From Shewanella hanedai (GTDB lineage Bacteria > Pseudomonadota > Gammaproteobacteria > Enterobacterales > Shewanellaceae): a DNA stretch of 64,000 nt. A program made the position numbers and the translations under genes. Below are positions 19,153-29,722 of the stretch, piece by piece (positions within the stretch are counted from its first letter, which is position 1; each line of letters opens with the position of its first letter). The notes beneath the pieces were generated by a model. That model was not told the origin of the DNA and searched no databases. It saw only the letters and a list, made by a program, of their open reading frames with translations. The stretch is from positions 1 through 64,000 of the forward strand of contig NZ_VKGK01000014.1 in NCBI RefSeq assembly GCF_007197645.1, given 5' to 3'.

Positions 19153-20169
19153 TTATTTTTCTGGTTGGATAATATCAAAATGCTTATACGCACGATCGGT
19201 GGCAATTCGACCTCTAGGTGTGCGTTGGATAAAACCTTGTTGGATCAAGAAAGGCTCGAGCACATCTTCAATCGTTTCACGTTCTTCACCAATGGCTGCA
19301 GCCAAATTATCTAGGCCCACTGGCCCACCCATAAACTTATCAATGATGGCTAAGAGTAACTTTCTGTCCATGTAATCAAAGCCTTCTGCGTCGATATCAA
19401 GCATGTCTAACGCGAGATCGGCAACTTTCTTGTTGATCTCACCATCATACTTAACCTCTGCATAATCACGCACTCGCCGTAGCAAACGATTGGCGATTCT
19501 CGGCGTACCGCGAGAACGTTTTGCCAGCTCAATAGCGCCCTCTTCATCTATAGGCAGTTCAAGCACTTTAGCTGAGCGGGTCACAATGGTGCTCAAATCT
19601 TTAACATTATAGAACTCTAGCCTAAGTGGAATGCCAAACCGGGCTCGCAATGGAGAGGTTAACGCACCAGCACGAGTTGTGGCTCCAATAAGCGTAAACG
19701 GAGGTAAATCTAACTTTATTGAACGCGCTGCAGGACCTTCACCAATCATAATATCTAGCTGATAATCTTCCATCGCTGGGTACAATATCTCTTCAACCAC
19801 CGAACTTAAACGGTGGATTTCATCGATAAATAACACATCCCCCTCTTCAAGGTTTGTCAGCAGTGCAGCAAGATCGCCGGCTTTTTCCAACACAGGCCCT
19901 GAAGTGGATTTTATGTTCACTCCCATCTCATTAGCGACAATCATGGCTAACGTGGTTTTACCTAAACCTGGCGGGCCGTAGATCAACATGTGATCCAGTG
20001 CTTCGCCACGCTTTTGAGCCGCTTGAATAAATATTTTTAACTGAGCACGGCTGTCATCTTGACCTGTGTACTCATCGAGCATTTTGGGGCGCATAGCCCT
20101 ATCAATTTGCTCATCACGCTCTTCGAAACCTTGGGGTTCAGCATGAATTAAACGATCCGCTTCTATCAT
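19153..20169 (-). CDS. ruvB: Holliday junction branch-migration ATPase RuvB
   Basis: 338 residues, the family length. Walker A is GPPGLGKTT, Walker B is LFIDEIH, sensor 1 is IGATTRAG, and a C-terminal winged-helix DNA-binding domain is present ([13 protein letters not shown]). RuvB hexamers pump DNA through RuvA-bound junctions. Last gene of yebC-ruvC-ruvA-ruvB; it starts 18 bases after ruvA. Confidence 0.98.
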   Translation of the reverse strand: MIEADRLIHAEPQGFEERDEQIDRAMRPKMLDEYTGQDDSRAQLKIFIQAAQKRGEALDHMLIYGPPGLGKTTLAMIVANEMGVNIKSTSGPVLEKAGDLAALLTNLEEGDVLFIDEIHRLSSVVEEILYPAMEDYQLDIMIGEGPAARSIKLDLPPFTLIGATTRAGALTSPLRARFGIPLRLEFYNVKDLSTIVTRSAKVLELPIDEEGAIELAKRSRGTPRIANRLLRRVRDYAEVKYDGEINKKVADLALDMLDIDAEGFDYMDRKLLLAIIDKFMGGPVGLDNLAAAIGEERETIEDVLEPFLIQQGFIQRTPRGRIATDRAYKHFDIIQPEK

Positions 20170-20187
20170 CTCTTTCTCAATTTATAA

Positions 20188-20805
20188 TTATAACATCGAC
20201 TTAAGTGACGACTTGATCAATGCTTCAGTGCTCATGCCTTCTTCAAAGACCGCAGATACCGCTTTGCTAGCTTGAGCAGGTTTGTAGCCTAATGATAGTA
20301 ACGCAGCAATCGCATCTTCTTCGGCCGTATTGATAACAGCTTTAGGTGCATAGTTAGACTTAAGCATAAATTCACGCTCAGAGCCGGCAGAGGCTTCCAT
20401 TAAACTCTTAAGTTTGTCTCTCATCTCCACCAGTAGTCTTTCAGCGGTTTTCTTACCAACACCGGGTAACTTCACCAAGGTCGCGATATCATCTCGCTCA
20501 ACACAGGCAACAAACTCACTCGCTGTCATACCTGATAATATGGTTAATCCAAGTTTCGGCCCAACTCCATTCGTCTTGACTAATAAACGAAACAGCGCTC
20601 TCTCCTGCTTGGTAATAAAACCATAAAGTAATTGTGCATCTTCACGCACCACAAAGTGGGTATACACTATCGCTTCTTGATGTAGGTCTGGAAGCTCATA
20701 AAAGCTGGTCAAAGGCATATGAACTTCATACCCTAAACCTGCCACGTCGATTAAAATTTCTGGAGCCTGCTTTTCAATCAGGATCCCGCGTAAACGACCA
20801 ATCAT
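20188..20805 (-). CDS. ruvA: Holliday junction-binding protein RuvA
   Basis: 205 residues. An N-terminal OB fold ([20 protein letters not shown]), a helix-hairpin-helix region ([35 protein letters not shown]) and a C-terminal domain that contacts RuvB (about 155-205). It binds four-way junctions and recruits RuvB. Its start overlaps the ruvC end by 4 bases (ATGA type). Confidence 0.98.
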   Translation of the reverse strand: MIGRLRGILIEKQAPEILIDVAGLGYEVHMPLTSFYELPDLHQEAIVYTHFVVREDAQLLYGFITKQERALFRLLVKTNGVGPKLGLTILSGMTASEFVACVERDDIATLVKLPGVGKKTAERLLVEMRDKLKSLMEASAGSEREFMLKSNYAPKAVINTAEEDAIAALLSLGYKPAQASKAVSAVFEEGMSTEALIKSSLKSML

Positions 20806-21323
20806 TTGTAACGTCCGTATGTCTGTGCGTTGGCTCTTCCACCCAGTGCGATTAAGCTCTGACTTGTATGAAAATGGCAGATGGCGACGCCGAGTGCATC
20901 GGCAGCATCAGCCTGGGGAGCCGCTGGGAGTTTTAAGATCTGTTGAACCATATGTTGAACTTGCGACTTTTCTGCTCGACCAGTGCCTACAACCGAACTT
21001 TTTATCTGGGTTGCAGAGTATTCGGCAACAGGTAAATTGGCATTCGTTGCAGCGACAATAGCTGCGCCACGTGCTTGGCCTAATTTAAGTGCTGAATCAG
21101 GATTTTTAGCCATAAAAACACGTTCGATTGCGAAAAGATCGGGCTGATATTGACGGATAATTTCTGAAACGCCATCAAATATCTGTTTAAGTCGATAAGG
21201 GAAATCTTCCGAAGCAGTACGGATACATCCACTGCCTAAATAGATTTGGCTTCGACCATTACACTGGATCACACCATATCCGGTGATCCTTGAACCGGGA
21301 TCGATTCCAAGAATTATTGCCAT
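20802..21323 (-). CDS. ruvC: Holliday junction resolvase RuvC
   Basis: 173 residues. The RNase H-like fold has catalytic acidic residues in [14 protein letters not shown] (Asp), [11 protein letters not shown] (Glu) and the C-terminal [15 protein letters not shown] (Asp pair). It resolves junctions by paired nicks. It lies 3 bases downstream of yebC and overlaps ruvA by 4. Confidence 0.98.
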   Translation of the reverse strand: MAIILGIDPGSRITGYGVIQCNGRSQIYLGSGCIRTASEDFPYRLKQIFDGVSEIIRQYQPDLFAIERVFMAKNPDSALKLGQARGAAIVAATNANLPVAEYSATQIKSSVVGTGRAEKSQVQHMVQQILKLPAAPQADAADALGVAICHFHTSQSLIALGGRANAQTYGRYK

Positions 21324-21326
21324 ACT

Positions 21327-22073
21327 TTACTCTAACGACTCCATAATTTCGTCTGATATTGCCGCATTGTGGTAGACCTCTTGAACATCATCGTGCTCTT
21401 CAAGATTATCGATTAATCGCATAAACTTCGGCGCTGTGCTGGCATCAAGATCGGCTTTTAATGATGGGATCATAGTGACCTCAGCATTAACAGATTCAAA
21501 ACCTGCAGCGTCAAGTGCATCTTTAACAACACCAAAATCCTCTGGTGCACTAAATACATCGATAGAGCCATCTTCATGTGTGATCACATCATCGGCGCCA
21601 GCTTCTAGTGCTGCATCCATAATTTGATCTTCGTCGACACCGTCTTCATAGGAGATAACTCCACGCTTATCAAAAAGATAAGACACAGAGCCGTCGGTAC
21701 CGAGATTTCCACCTGACTTGCTAAACGCGTTACGGACACCAGACACGGTACGGTTTTTATTATCCGTCATGGTTTCAACGAGAACCGCAGTTCCACCAGG
21801 GCCATAGCCTTCATACATGATCGTTTCAAGTATTTGCCCATCGAGTTCGCCTGCGCCTCGTTTTATGGCACGTTCAACCGTATCGCGAGTCATATTATTC
21901 GATAGTGCTTTATCAATTGCGGCGCGAAGTCGAGGGTTAGCATCGACATCTGAACCACCTTCTCGGGCTGCAACAGTCAGCTCGCGGATAAACTTGGTAA
22001 ACAGCTTACCGCGTTTCGCATCTTGAGCCGCTTTACGGTGTTTGATATTGTCCCATTTACTATGACCTGCCAT
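21327..22073 (-). CDS. yebC: YebC/PmpR-family protein
   Basis: 248 residues. The conserved opening [22 protein letters not shown], the [13 protein letters not shown] motif and the three-domain layout are diagnostic. Members act as DNA-binding regulators and, in recent work on the family, as ribosome-associated factors for proline-rich sequences. The position directly before ruvC, downstream of aspS, is conserved in Gammaproteobacteria. Confidence 0.97.
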   Translation of the reverse strand: MAGHSKWDNIKHRKAAQDAKRGKLFTKFIRELTVAAREGGSDVDANPRLRAAIDKALSNNMTRDTVERAIKRGAGELDGQILETIMYEGYGPGGTAVLVETMTDNKNRTVSGVRNAFSKSGGNLGTDGSVSYLFDKRGVISYEDGVDEDQIMDAALEAGADDVITHEDGSIDVFSAPEDFGVVKDALDAAGFESVNAEVTMIPSLKADLDASTAPKFMRLIDNLEEHDDVQEVYHNAAISDEIMESLE

Positions 22074-22110
22074 ATATCATTCTCCTTATGTCGAGACAGA
22101 AAAAACGCTT

Positions 22111-22140
22111 AAAAAAGCCGAGATAAACTCGGCTATTTTA
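22111..22140 (-). terminator. terminator between aspS and yebC
   Basis: On the - strand AGCCGAG-TTTAT-CTCGGCT (22116-22134) is followed by TTTTTT. It ends most aspS transcripts, so yebC-ruvCAB probably has its own promoter in the short gap or depends on read-through. Confidence 0.85.
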
Positions 22141-22144
22141 ACGA

Positions 22145-23932
22145 TTAAGCTTGCTCTTCTTGGTTATCTTGGGTTTCGGTAACCTCGATACCTAGCTCAA
22201 CTAACTGAGCAGGGTTGGCATAACCTGGTGCATTCGTTAAAGGACAAGCTGCCGTTGTGGTTTTTGGGAAAGCCATCACATCACGAATAGAACTTGCACC
22301 AGTCATTAGCATGACAATGCGATCTAAACCAAATGCTAAACCAGCATGAGGCGGCGTACCATAGCGTAATGCTTCAAGTAAGAAACCAAACTTCTCATTG
22401 GCCTCTTCCTCTTCGATACCTAAGATACGGAAAACGGCTGATTGCATTTCACTGTTGTGAATACGTACAGAACCGCCACCTAACTCACAACCGTTCAATA
22501 CCATGTCATAGGCATCTGAAATAGCAGCAGTAGGATTCGCCTCTAGTTGCTCAGGTGTAATGCCCATTGGCGCGGTGAACGGGTGATGCATTGCATGTAA
22601 CCCACCGTCAGATGTTGGTTCAAACATTGGGAAATCAACAACCCATAATGGCTTCCACTCACCTTGAAGCAAGTCGAAATCTTCACCTGCTTTAAGACGC
22701 AATGCCCCCATCGCTTCGGAAACGATATTAGCTTTATCTGCACCAAACAAGATCAGATCGCCTGTCTTAGCATTAGTACGATCAAGTAAACCGTTAACGA
22801 CATCTTCGCTAAGGAACTTAAGTACTGGCGATTGAATGCCTTCAAGACCTTTTTCAAGATCGTTAACCTTCATCCAAGCTAACCCTTTAGCGCCATAGAT
22901 GGTGGCATATTTAGCATATTCATCCAGTTGCTTACGAGACAGCTTAGCACCGCCAGGGATACAAAGAACGGCAACCCGTCCTTCTGGATCGTTTGCAGGG
23001 CCATTGAATACAGCAAACTCAACCTCTTTAACGAGATCGGCAACATCAATCAATTCAAGCGGGTTACGTAGATCTGGCTTATCAGAGCCGAAACGACGCA
23101 TTGCTTCAGCAAATGTCATCTTAGGGAATTCACCTAAATCAACATTTAACAGGTCATTAAATAGACCGCGTACCATCTCTTCTGTTTTTTCCATCACTTG
23201 TGCTGACGTCATAAACGAAGTTTCAATATCTATCTGAGTAAATTCAGGCTGACGATCGGCTCGCAGATCTTCATCACGGAAACACTTAACGATTTGATAA
23301 TAACGGTCGAAACCAGACATCATTAACAACTGTTTAAAAAGCTGTGGTGATTGAGGTAATGCAAAAAACTGACCTTTATAGGTACGGCTTGGCACTAAGT
23401 AATCACGTGCACCTTCTGGTGTCGCTTTGGTTAGTATCGGCGTTTCAATGTCTAAGAAACCGCTGTCATCAAGGAAACGACGCACGGCACTGGTCACTTT
23501 TGAACGGAAAACAATACGATCAGCCATCTCTGGACGGCGAAGATCTAAATAACGGTATTTTAATCTTTGCTCTTCAGTGTTGTGCTGATTTTTGTCCATG
23601 TTAATCGGCAACGGCGCTGAGCTGTTTAAGATTGTTAGGCCCTTGCCTAAAATCTCAATCTCACCAGTGCGCATATCTTGATTAATTTGGCTATCTGGAC
23701 GAGCACGAACAACGCCGGTTACCTGAACACAAAATTCACTGCGCAGTGTACTCGCAACATCGAACACCTCAGGTAAATCAGGATCATAAACAACCTGAAC
23801 TATGCCTTCTCTATCACGTAGATCAAGAAAAACAACACCGCCTAAGTCACGACTACGGTTTACCCAACCTACTAAGGTTACTTCTTGTCCAACGTGAGAC
23901 TTATTAACGTCTCCACAATATTGACTGCGCAT
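22145..23932 (-). CDS. aspS: aspartyl-tRNA synthetase
   Basis: 595 residues, bacterial type. An N-terminal OB anticodon-binding domain (about 1-105, [20 protein letters not shown]), a class II catalytic core with motif 2 in [20 protein letters not shown], a GAD insertion domain (about 290-420), and motif 3 in [16 protein letters not shown]. It charges tRNA-Asp; two intact tRNA-Asp genes lie at 61394-61617. Confidence 0.98.
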   Translation of the reverse strand: MRSQYCGDVNKSHVGQEVTLVGWVNRSRDLGGVVFLDLRDREGIVQVVYDPDLPEVFDVASTLRSEFCVQVTGVVRARPDSQINQDMRTGEIEILGKGLTILNSSAPLPINMDKNQHNTEEQRLKYRYLDLRRPEMADRIVFRSKVTSAVRRFLDDSGFLDIETPILTKATPEGARDYLVPSRTYKGQFFALPQSPQLFKQLLMMSGFDRYYQIVKCFRDEDLRADRQPEFTQIDIETSFMTSAQVMEKTEEMVRGLFNDLLNVDLGEFPKMTFAEAMRRFGSDKPDLRNPLELIDVADLVKEVEFAVFNGPANDPEGRVAVLCIPGGAKLSRKQLDEYAKYATIYGAKGLAWMKVNDLEKGLEGIQSPVLKFLSEDVVNGLLDRTNAKTGDLILFGADKANIVSEAMGALRLKAGEDFDLLQGEWKPLWVVDFPMFEPTSDGGLHAMHHPFTAPMGITPEQLEANPTAAISDAYDMVLNGCELGGGSVRIHNSEMQSAVFRILGIEEEEANEKFGFLLEALRYGTPPHAGLAFGLDRIVMLMTGASSIRDVMAFPKTTTAACPLTNAPGYANPAQLVELGIEVTETQDNQEEQA

Positions 23933-24103
23933 CTAACTCTTTCCTTTATCCGCAAACCTATGGCTGAAGAATATTCTAAACAACACAAAAGCGGCATTAT
24001 AGTTAAATATTGCCGATTAAAAAACAACTTCACCGTTAGTCGATGAAGTATCACTCAATTAGTGAACTAAATACACACGAAATGAGTTTACATTGCTATA
24101 TTA

Positions 24104-26917
24104 TCATGATGATTTATAACAATTTCCACCACTTTCTTTCGCCTTAAACATTAATTTCTCAGCCGCGTTAAGTAATTCGGCTGCACCGTCCCCATCTGAA
24201 GGGTATCTAGCAACACCAATACTGGTGTGAATATTGACCTGCAACTGCTCAACATCAAAGTCATCAGATAGGTGATTAATAATATTTTCAGCCACCTGAC
24301 ACACGATATCCAAGGATTTGGTGCGGTTCAAGATAACCACAAACTCTTCACTGCCAAACCGTGCGACAGTATCCGAACGCCTTACCGACTTTGTGATTAG
24401 CTCGGCTAACGTCTTAGTCAATTGCTCGCCAGCATGATGGCCACATTGAGCGTTAATTGACTTTATTCCATCAAAGCCGACAAATAAGATAGCAAAAGTC
24501 GATAATTCTCGAGCATGCAGTAATATAGTTTGCTCTAGTCTATCATTCAGCAAAGTTCGATTTGGCAATGCCGTTAACGTATCATAGTGAGTCAAATCTA
24601 ACAGTTGACGTTCTAAGCGCTTCCTTTTATCAACCTCTCTACCCAGCATGATCTTGAGTGATATTAATAACACAACAAACATGAAAAGTATCAAACCGAA
24701 CACTAGGTTCCATTGAGATTTAGCGCTAGACAACTCCCCTGCAGTAGGAATAACCCAACGCTGATATATCTTTTGACGGCTTGATTGTTCAACACTCTCT
24801 AGTACCTTGTTAATTAGCGGCACTAACTCGGCTTTACTCGGATGAACACCAAAGTGACTTTGCTGCTCAGAGAAATCCGCGAGTACTGACATCTTCAACT
24901 GACTCATCTCACTTTGCTTTAATTGAGCTGCCATGTTGATGACTTTCTCAATAAAGGCATCAGCTAAACCATCAGTGACCGCTTTTAGCCCTGCTTCAGT
25001 ATCAGCAACCAGCACTAACTCAACCCCGAACTCAGGCCCAATTAATTCATTAATCAATTGGTAACCTTCAACAACGGCGACTCTTTGTCCTTTGAGTTGT
25101 TGAATATTAAAAACTGATTCTTTATCCATAGGCGTAGCGAGTGCCCAAGGGGAAGGCCAATATGGCTCACTAAACATCAAGGCTTTTAAACGCTCTTGAG
25201 TGGACGCCACGCTGCCGGCAATATCAACTTCTCCACTAATAAGAGCAGATATCAGCCCTTGCCACTCTTGATACTCAACCGCCTCTACTTTAATACCGAG
25301 TCTATCCTGTAAAAGCTGTATAAGCTCACCGTTTACACCAGCAAAATCACCTTGACTGTCAGTAAACTCCATCGGCTTCCAGTTTTTTTGATAACCCACT
25401 TTTAGTGTCGGTAAACGCTTAAGATACTCACTCTCCTGCGTCGATAGCTGTATTGACGCTAGCTCATCAACAAAAATTCGATTGTTATTGTCGAGCATCC
25501 ATTTTTGTTCTATCTCAGCCAACTCCACACGACTGATGAGTGCAAAACCTTGTTTGATGCTCTCTGAGAGTTCGGAATTCCCCCCTGCGGATAATACATA
25601 GATATCAGTGCTGTATTCCAATCCCATAAATTGATAAAAATCAGGTGCTACGCCCTTTTGCACCAAATAGTGCTGTGTCCATGCAGAGGAAGCAACGAAA
25701 CTTGAGATCTCGTCACTGATAACGGCCTCAATCATGGCATCCACCGAGCCATAAAGTCTTATATCAGCATCTGGTAATTCTAGTGAGAGCTTATCCAGAT
25801 AAGGGGCAGTAGGCACAGCGCCTATTCGAGAATGAGTCAATTCGTCGAGCGAGCCAATGGGTTTATTTAAACTAAATAGACGGCTTTTTACACGGTAAAG
25901 CAGCTCTTCTCTTTGTAAACCCGTTTTAAGGCTCTCACTTTCTGGGTAACCTATGTGCACATCCGCTTTTCCTTCACGTACAAGCGCAATCGTGCTCTTC
26001 ATCGTACCTTGTGTGAATGTTATCGGAACACCTGTTTTCTCTGACCACAAATCCCACATATCGACATATAAGCCATGGAGGTTTCCATCTCCTCCGATGT
26101 TGACATAAGGTTCAATGTTCACCGTCGACGCTATCCGTATTCCTCCTTTTTGTTGGCCTGCGCCCAGCCAATACACCTCAATCTCACTCATCCGCTCATC
26201 TGGGATCTGGCTAAAACCAATGTCTATCTGCTGAATAAGGGAAGCTTGCCCATTGATGATCACAGGTCTGATTTCGTTCTGTTTTATGAGCAACCGATTC
26301 GAAGTGGGAAATAACGCGGTAACTTGGTTGTGAGCGCTATTATTTGCATTTACTTCACTATCTGCAAATGCAAATACCTCTCCAGCCAATGCTCCCTGTA
26401 ACAAGTCTTGACGATTGTTGTAGCGTTTAAACACCAACCCAGGCTCAACAGCTAATAATTCATCTTCGCAAGAGGAATCAGAAACGATGCCGATTTTATA
26501 GGGTTGAAGCTCAGAAATATTGCGTTTGTTTATCATAGAGGCACTTAAATAAAGATAGCTGTTAGCCGACCAAATTGGCTTAGCAACATCAAATTGCTCT
26601 TTGCTCTCAAGTCTTCCAGTCGTGCCAATATGGACAATAGTCTGATCAATATCGTCCCTAACGAGAACATCTTCCCAATCACGGACAACAAACTCCACGT
26701 CAATGGCTGTTAGTAAAGACCAATCCTTCCACAGGTCCACAAGTATTCCTTGTGGTGCGCCTTTATCGTCAATGAATTGGTACGGGTAGCTATCAGCATT
26801 CATTACGACAATAAGAGGCTGTTCTTCAACAGCAAATAGCGAAGATGAGAAGAATACAAGGTAAAGAATGCATAACAATTGGTTAAATAACTTCAAATCC
26901 ACTTCCCGAAAAGTCAC
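24104..26917 (-). CDS. diguanylate cyclase-type sensor with three periplasmic solute-binding domains
   Basis: 937 residues from a GTG start (alternative GTG five codons later). The signal sequence (about 12-30) precedes three consecutive SBP_bac_3 domains (about 33-245, 258-480 and 505-730), one membrane helix (about 740-760) and a GGDEF domain (775-937). The catalytic motif reads GSEEF at about 855 instead of GG(D/E)EF, and an RRSD inhibitory (RxxD) site sits five residues upstream. Some GSEEF proteins are active, so activity is uncertain. The layout suggests amino-acid or small-molecule sensing in the periplasm coupled to c-di-GMP synthesis. The gene is divergent from cmoA. Confidence 0.85.
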   Translation of the reverse strand: MTFREVDLKLFNQLLCILYLVFFSSSLFAVEEQPLIVVMNADSYPYQFIDDKGAPQGILVDLWKDWSLLTAIDVEFVVRDWEDVLVRDDIDQTIVHIGTTGRLESKEQFDVAKPIWSANSYLYLSASMINKRNISELQPYKIGIVSDSSCEDELLAVEPGLVFKRYNNRQDLLQGALAGEVFAFADSEVNANNSAHNQVTALFPTSNRLLIKQNEIRPVIINGQASLIQQIDIGFSQIPDERMSEIEVYWLGAGQQKGGIRIASTVNIEPYVNIGGDGNLHGLYVDMWDLWSEKTGVPITFTQGTMKSTIALVREGKADVHIGYPESESLKTGLQREELLYRVKSRLFSLNKPIGSLDELTHSRIGAVPTAPYLDKLSLELPDADIRLYGSVDAMIEAVISDEISSFVASSAWTQHYLVQKGVAPDFYQFMGLEYSTDIYVLSAGGNSELSESIKQGFALISRVELAEIEQKWMLDNNNRIFVDELASIQLSTQESEYLKRLPTLKVGYQKNWKPMEFTDSQGDFAGVNGELIQLLQDRLGIKVEAVEYQEWQGLISALISGEVDIAGSVASTQERLKALMFSEPYWPSPWALATPMDKESVFNIQQLKGQRVAVVEGYQLINELIGPEFGVELVLVADTEAGLKAVTDGLADAFIEKVINMAAQLKQSEMSQLKMSVLADFSEQQSHFGVHPSKAELVPLINKVLESVEQSSRQKIYQRWVIPTAGELSSAKSQWNLVFGLILFMFVVLLISLKIMLGREVDKRKRLERQLLDLTHYDTLTALPNRTLLNDRLEQTILLHARELSTFAILFVGFDGIKSINAQCGHHAGEQLTKTLAELITKSVRRSDTVARFGSEEFVVILNRTKSLDIVCQVAENIINHLSDDFDVEQLQVNIHTSIGVARYPSDGDGAAELLNAAEKLMFKAKESGGNCYKSS

Positions 26918-27045
26918 TAAAATGTATATATAATGTTGCTTTTACGCTATTAGACAAAATTTTATCATAAATATCCAGTCCTAGACTTGCTGCAAACAGT
27001 GATGATTCGTTAGAATGACACGTTGAATTTACACATTAAAAATGA

Positions 27046-27777
27046 ATGAACACTTCTCAAGATACTATCTACGCACAAGCATGTGAAAACATTAGCGACT
27101 TTCAATTTGATGAAAAGGTAGCTGGCGTTTTTAATGACATGATCCGACGCTCTGTTCCAGGTTATGGTCAGATCATAAAAACTCTTGGCGATCTTGCCGA
27201 TAAATACGTCACTCCGGATAGCCGTGTTTACGATCTCGGTTGCTCCCTTGGGGCCGCGACATTAAGTATTCGCCGCAACATCGGCTCAAGAAATTGCACC
27301 ATTGTGGCAGTCGACAATAGTGAGTCCATGATTGGACGTTGCCAAGAAAACTTAGGCGCCTATGTCAGCGACACACCTGTTGATCTTATTTGTGGTGACA
27401 TTCGGGACATTAATATTGAAAATGCTTCCATGGTTGTACTTAATTTTACCATGCAGTTTTTGGCACCAAAAGACAGAGAGTCTCTGCTAAACAATATTTA
27501 CCAAGGACTCAAGCCTGGCGGCATTTTAGTGCTCTCTGAAAAGTTAAACTTTGAAGATGATTCAGTGCAAAGTTTACTTGATGATCTTCACCTCGACTTT
27601 AAAAGGTCTAATGGTTACAGTGAATTAGAGATAAGTCAGAAACGAAGCTCATTAGAGCATGTCATGAAACCTGATACATTGCATCAGCATGAAGTCAGAT
27701 TAAAAGAGCAAGGCTTTAAACATTTTAACGTGTGGTTTCAATGTTTCAACTTTGCTTCTATGGTTGCGATTAAATGA
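27046..27777 (+). CDS. cmoA: carboxy-S-adenosyl-L-methionine synthase
   Basis: 243 residues. The Rossmann methyltransferase fold has motif [18 protein letters not shown] and the family-specific [13 protein letters not shown] and [11 protein letters not shown]. CmoA converts SAM and prephenate to carboxy-SAM, used by CmoB to make 5-carboxymethoxyuridine at tRNA position 34. ATG at 27046 gives the family length. It is followed 91 bases later by cmoB. Confidence 0.96.
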   Translation: MNTSQDTIYAQACENISDFQFDEKVAGVFNDMIRRSVPGYGQIIKTLGDLADKYVTPDSRVYDLGCSLGAATLSIRRNIGSRNCTIVAVDNSESMIGRCQENLGAYVSDTPVDLICGDIRDINIENASMVVLNFTMQFLAPKDRESLLNNIYQGLKPGGILVLSEKLNFEDDSVQSLLDDLHLDFKRSNGYSELEISQKRSSLEHVMKPDTLHQHEVRLKEQGFKHFNVWFQCFNFASMVAIK

Positions 27778-27868
27778 TGTTTTTTACGCCATTACATCTA
27801 TGGAACAAATTAACCCGTTCTTTTCCATTATATGGTTCAATTTCTCACTCCTCTAAGGTGGCTTTCCA

Positions 27869-28861
27869 GTGATCAGTTTTAGTTCATTTTACAAAAAAAT
27901 TGCAGACTCAAGCCTTCAGCATTGGCTGGAAACATTGCCAGCTATTTTAGGTCAGTGGCAACGTGAGCATAAACACGGCACCTTACCTAAATGGGAGAAA
28001 GTGCTTAATAAGCTGAACTATCCAGCACCTGACACATTAGATCTTAAGCACTCCGTTACCATCGGCAGTGGCGATCAGTTGTCGCCTGGTGAACAGGAAA
28101 AGCTAGAAAACTTACTCCGGATCTTTACCCCTTGGCGCAAAGGCCCTTTTTCTGTCCATGGCATAAATATCGATACAGAGTGGCGTTCAGACTGGAAATG
28201 GGATCGTGTTCTTCCTCATCTTTCACCACTGAATAATCGCACCGTCTTAGATGTTGGCTGTGGTAGCGGATATCATATGTGGCGTATGTTAGGTGAAGGC
28301 GCTAATCACGTTGTGGGTATTGACCCTTCCACGCTGTTTCTTTGTCAATTTGAGGCAATTAAACGCTTAGCAGGTGAAGACCAGCCCGTACACCTATTAC
28401 CCTTGGGCATTGAAGACCTGCCACCTTTAGATGCATTTGATACTGTTTTCTCCATGGGAGTGCTATATCACAGGCGCTCACCTATTGATCACTTGTTACA
28501 ACTTAGGGATCAATTGAGAACAGGTGGTGAACTAGTTTTAGAAACTTTGGTTGTTGACGGTGATGAAAATACCGTTCTGGTGCCCGGTGATAGATATGGC
28601 AAGATGAATAATGTATGGTTTCTTCCGTCGGCTGCCGCATTAGCAGCTTGGTTGAAGAAAGCTGATTTTATTGATATTAAATGCGTTGATATCGATGTTA
28701 CATCCCTTGCAGAACAAAGAAGAACTGATTGGATGCCGAATGAGTCACTGGTTGATTATCTCGATCCAACCAATATAGATTTAACCGTCGAGGGTTATCC
28801 TGCGCCTAAACGAGCTACGTTTATCGCAACGAAAAACCAACCAAATAAAGATCTCATGTGA
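27869..28861 (+). CDS. cmoB: tRNA U34 carboxymethyltransferase
   Basis: 330 residues, close to E. coli CmoB (323). An N-terminal helical region (about 1-110) is followed by a methyltransferase domain with [17 protein letters not shown] and [14 protein letters not shown]. It transfers the carboxymethyl group from carboxy-SAM to 5-hydroxyuridine-34. It forms a pathway pair with cmoA directly upstream. Confidence 0.97.
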   Translation: MISFSSFYKKIADSSLQHWLETLPAILGQWQREHKHGTLPKWEKVLNKLNYPAPDTLDLKHSVTIGSGDQLSPGEQEKLENLLRIFTPWRKGPFSVHGINIDTEWRSDWKWDRVLPHLSPLNNRTVLDVGCGSGYHMWRMLGEGANHVVGIDPSTLFLCQFEAIKRLAGEDQPVHLLPLGIEDLPPLDAFDTVFSMGVLYHRRSPIDHLLQLRDQLRTGGELVLETLVVDGDENTVLVPGDRYGKMNNVWFLPSAAALAAWLKKADFIDIKCVDIDVTSLAEQRRTDWMPNESLVDYLDPTNIDLTVEGYPAPKRATFIATKNQPNKDLM

Positions 28862-28953
28862 TGATTAACTTGTGCTGACAATCTCCACAACACAGAAGAT
28901 AGTTAGCCTTGGTAGAGATAACCTCAAACTTTGAAGAACAAATACATTAGTAA

Positions 28954-29712
28954 ATGGGAAGCACTATGTTTAAACAGATAATCTGTATTGCGGTAGCGGC
29001 TGGCTTAGCTGGCTGTGCAATGACGTCTCAAGAAAACGCAAACTTACCGAAAGCGGTCGATGTTTCGGTTCTAGACTCAAGTTTAGCGCGACAACAAGCA
29101 GATTTGATTCAAATCATGGACGAGAACAAAAAGACTCAATCTCTTGCGATAACGGAACTATCGTCACACATAGACACCTTAACGCAAAAGATTTCAACAT
29201 TAGAACATGCGCCGAAAGAGAAAATCATTTCGATTGCTGAAGATTGCCCTCCATCACCTCTCGCAGGCAAGTTCATCCTAGGTGCTATTGAAAATGTCTA
29301 TATCGAAGAGCTCAATGCCAGTTTCAATACTCGTATTGACACTGGTGCAGAATCATCGTCCTTAGACTCCCACAACATCATTTTGTTTGAACGTGATGGA
29401 AAGCAGTGGGTCAGATTCGATGTATTCACGTTAGGTAAAGAGGCTCCTGCGCAAACTTTCGAATCTAAAGTCGAGCGTTTCGTGCGAATTAAACAAGATT
29501 TAGATGAAAAAACTGACCGCCGTCCCGTTATCCATGCGCACCTAAAAATTGGTCAGTATTCCGCAGAAACTGATTTGAACTTGGTTGACCGCAGTCACCT
29601 AGACTTCCCTCTTTTACTGGGTCGTAAGTTTATGCAAGATATTGCCGTGGTAGATGTGGGTCAAAGTTATGTCCATGGAAAAAACAAGCCTGTGCTTGTT
29701 TCTGAAGAATAG
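28954..29712 (+). CDS. lipoprotein retropepsin-like protease (Zn_protease/PF05618 family)
   Basis: 252 residues. The lipobox LAGC puts the lipidated Cys near residue 21. A coiled-coil spacer (about 40-85) is followed by a retropepsin-like domain (about 105-250). The active-site motif is RIDTGAESSSL (Asp-Thr-Gly-Ala), and LLGRKFMQDIAVVDV forms the closing strand. The family is historically called ATP-dependent zinc protease, but it has aspartyl-protease motifs and no zinc site. It heads a module with the inactive transglutaminase-7TM protein and the ATP-grasp ligase. By comparative genomics this trio is proposed to make and cut peptide tags. An upstream ATG would give MGSTMFK...; the second Met also fits. 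Confidence 0.85.
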   Translation: MGSTMFKQIICIAVAAGLAGCAMTSQENANLPKAVDVSVLDSSLARQQADLIQIMDENKKTQSLAITELSSHIDTLTQKISTLEHAPKEKIISIAEDCPPSPLAGKFILGAIENVYIEELNASFNTRIDTGAESSSLDSHNIILFERDGKQWVRFDVFTLGKEAPAQTFESKVERFVRIKQDLDEKTDRRPVIHAHLKIGQYSAETDLNLVDRSHLDFPLLLGRKFMQDIAVVDVGQSYVHGKNKPVLVSEE

Positions 29713-29722
29713 GAATTGTTAA

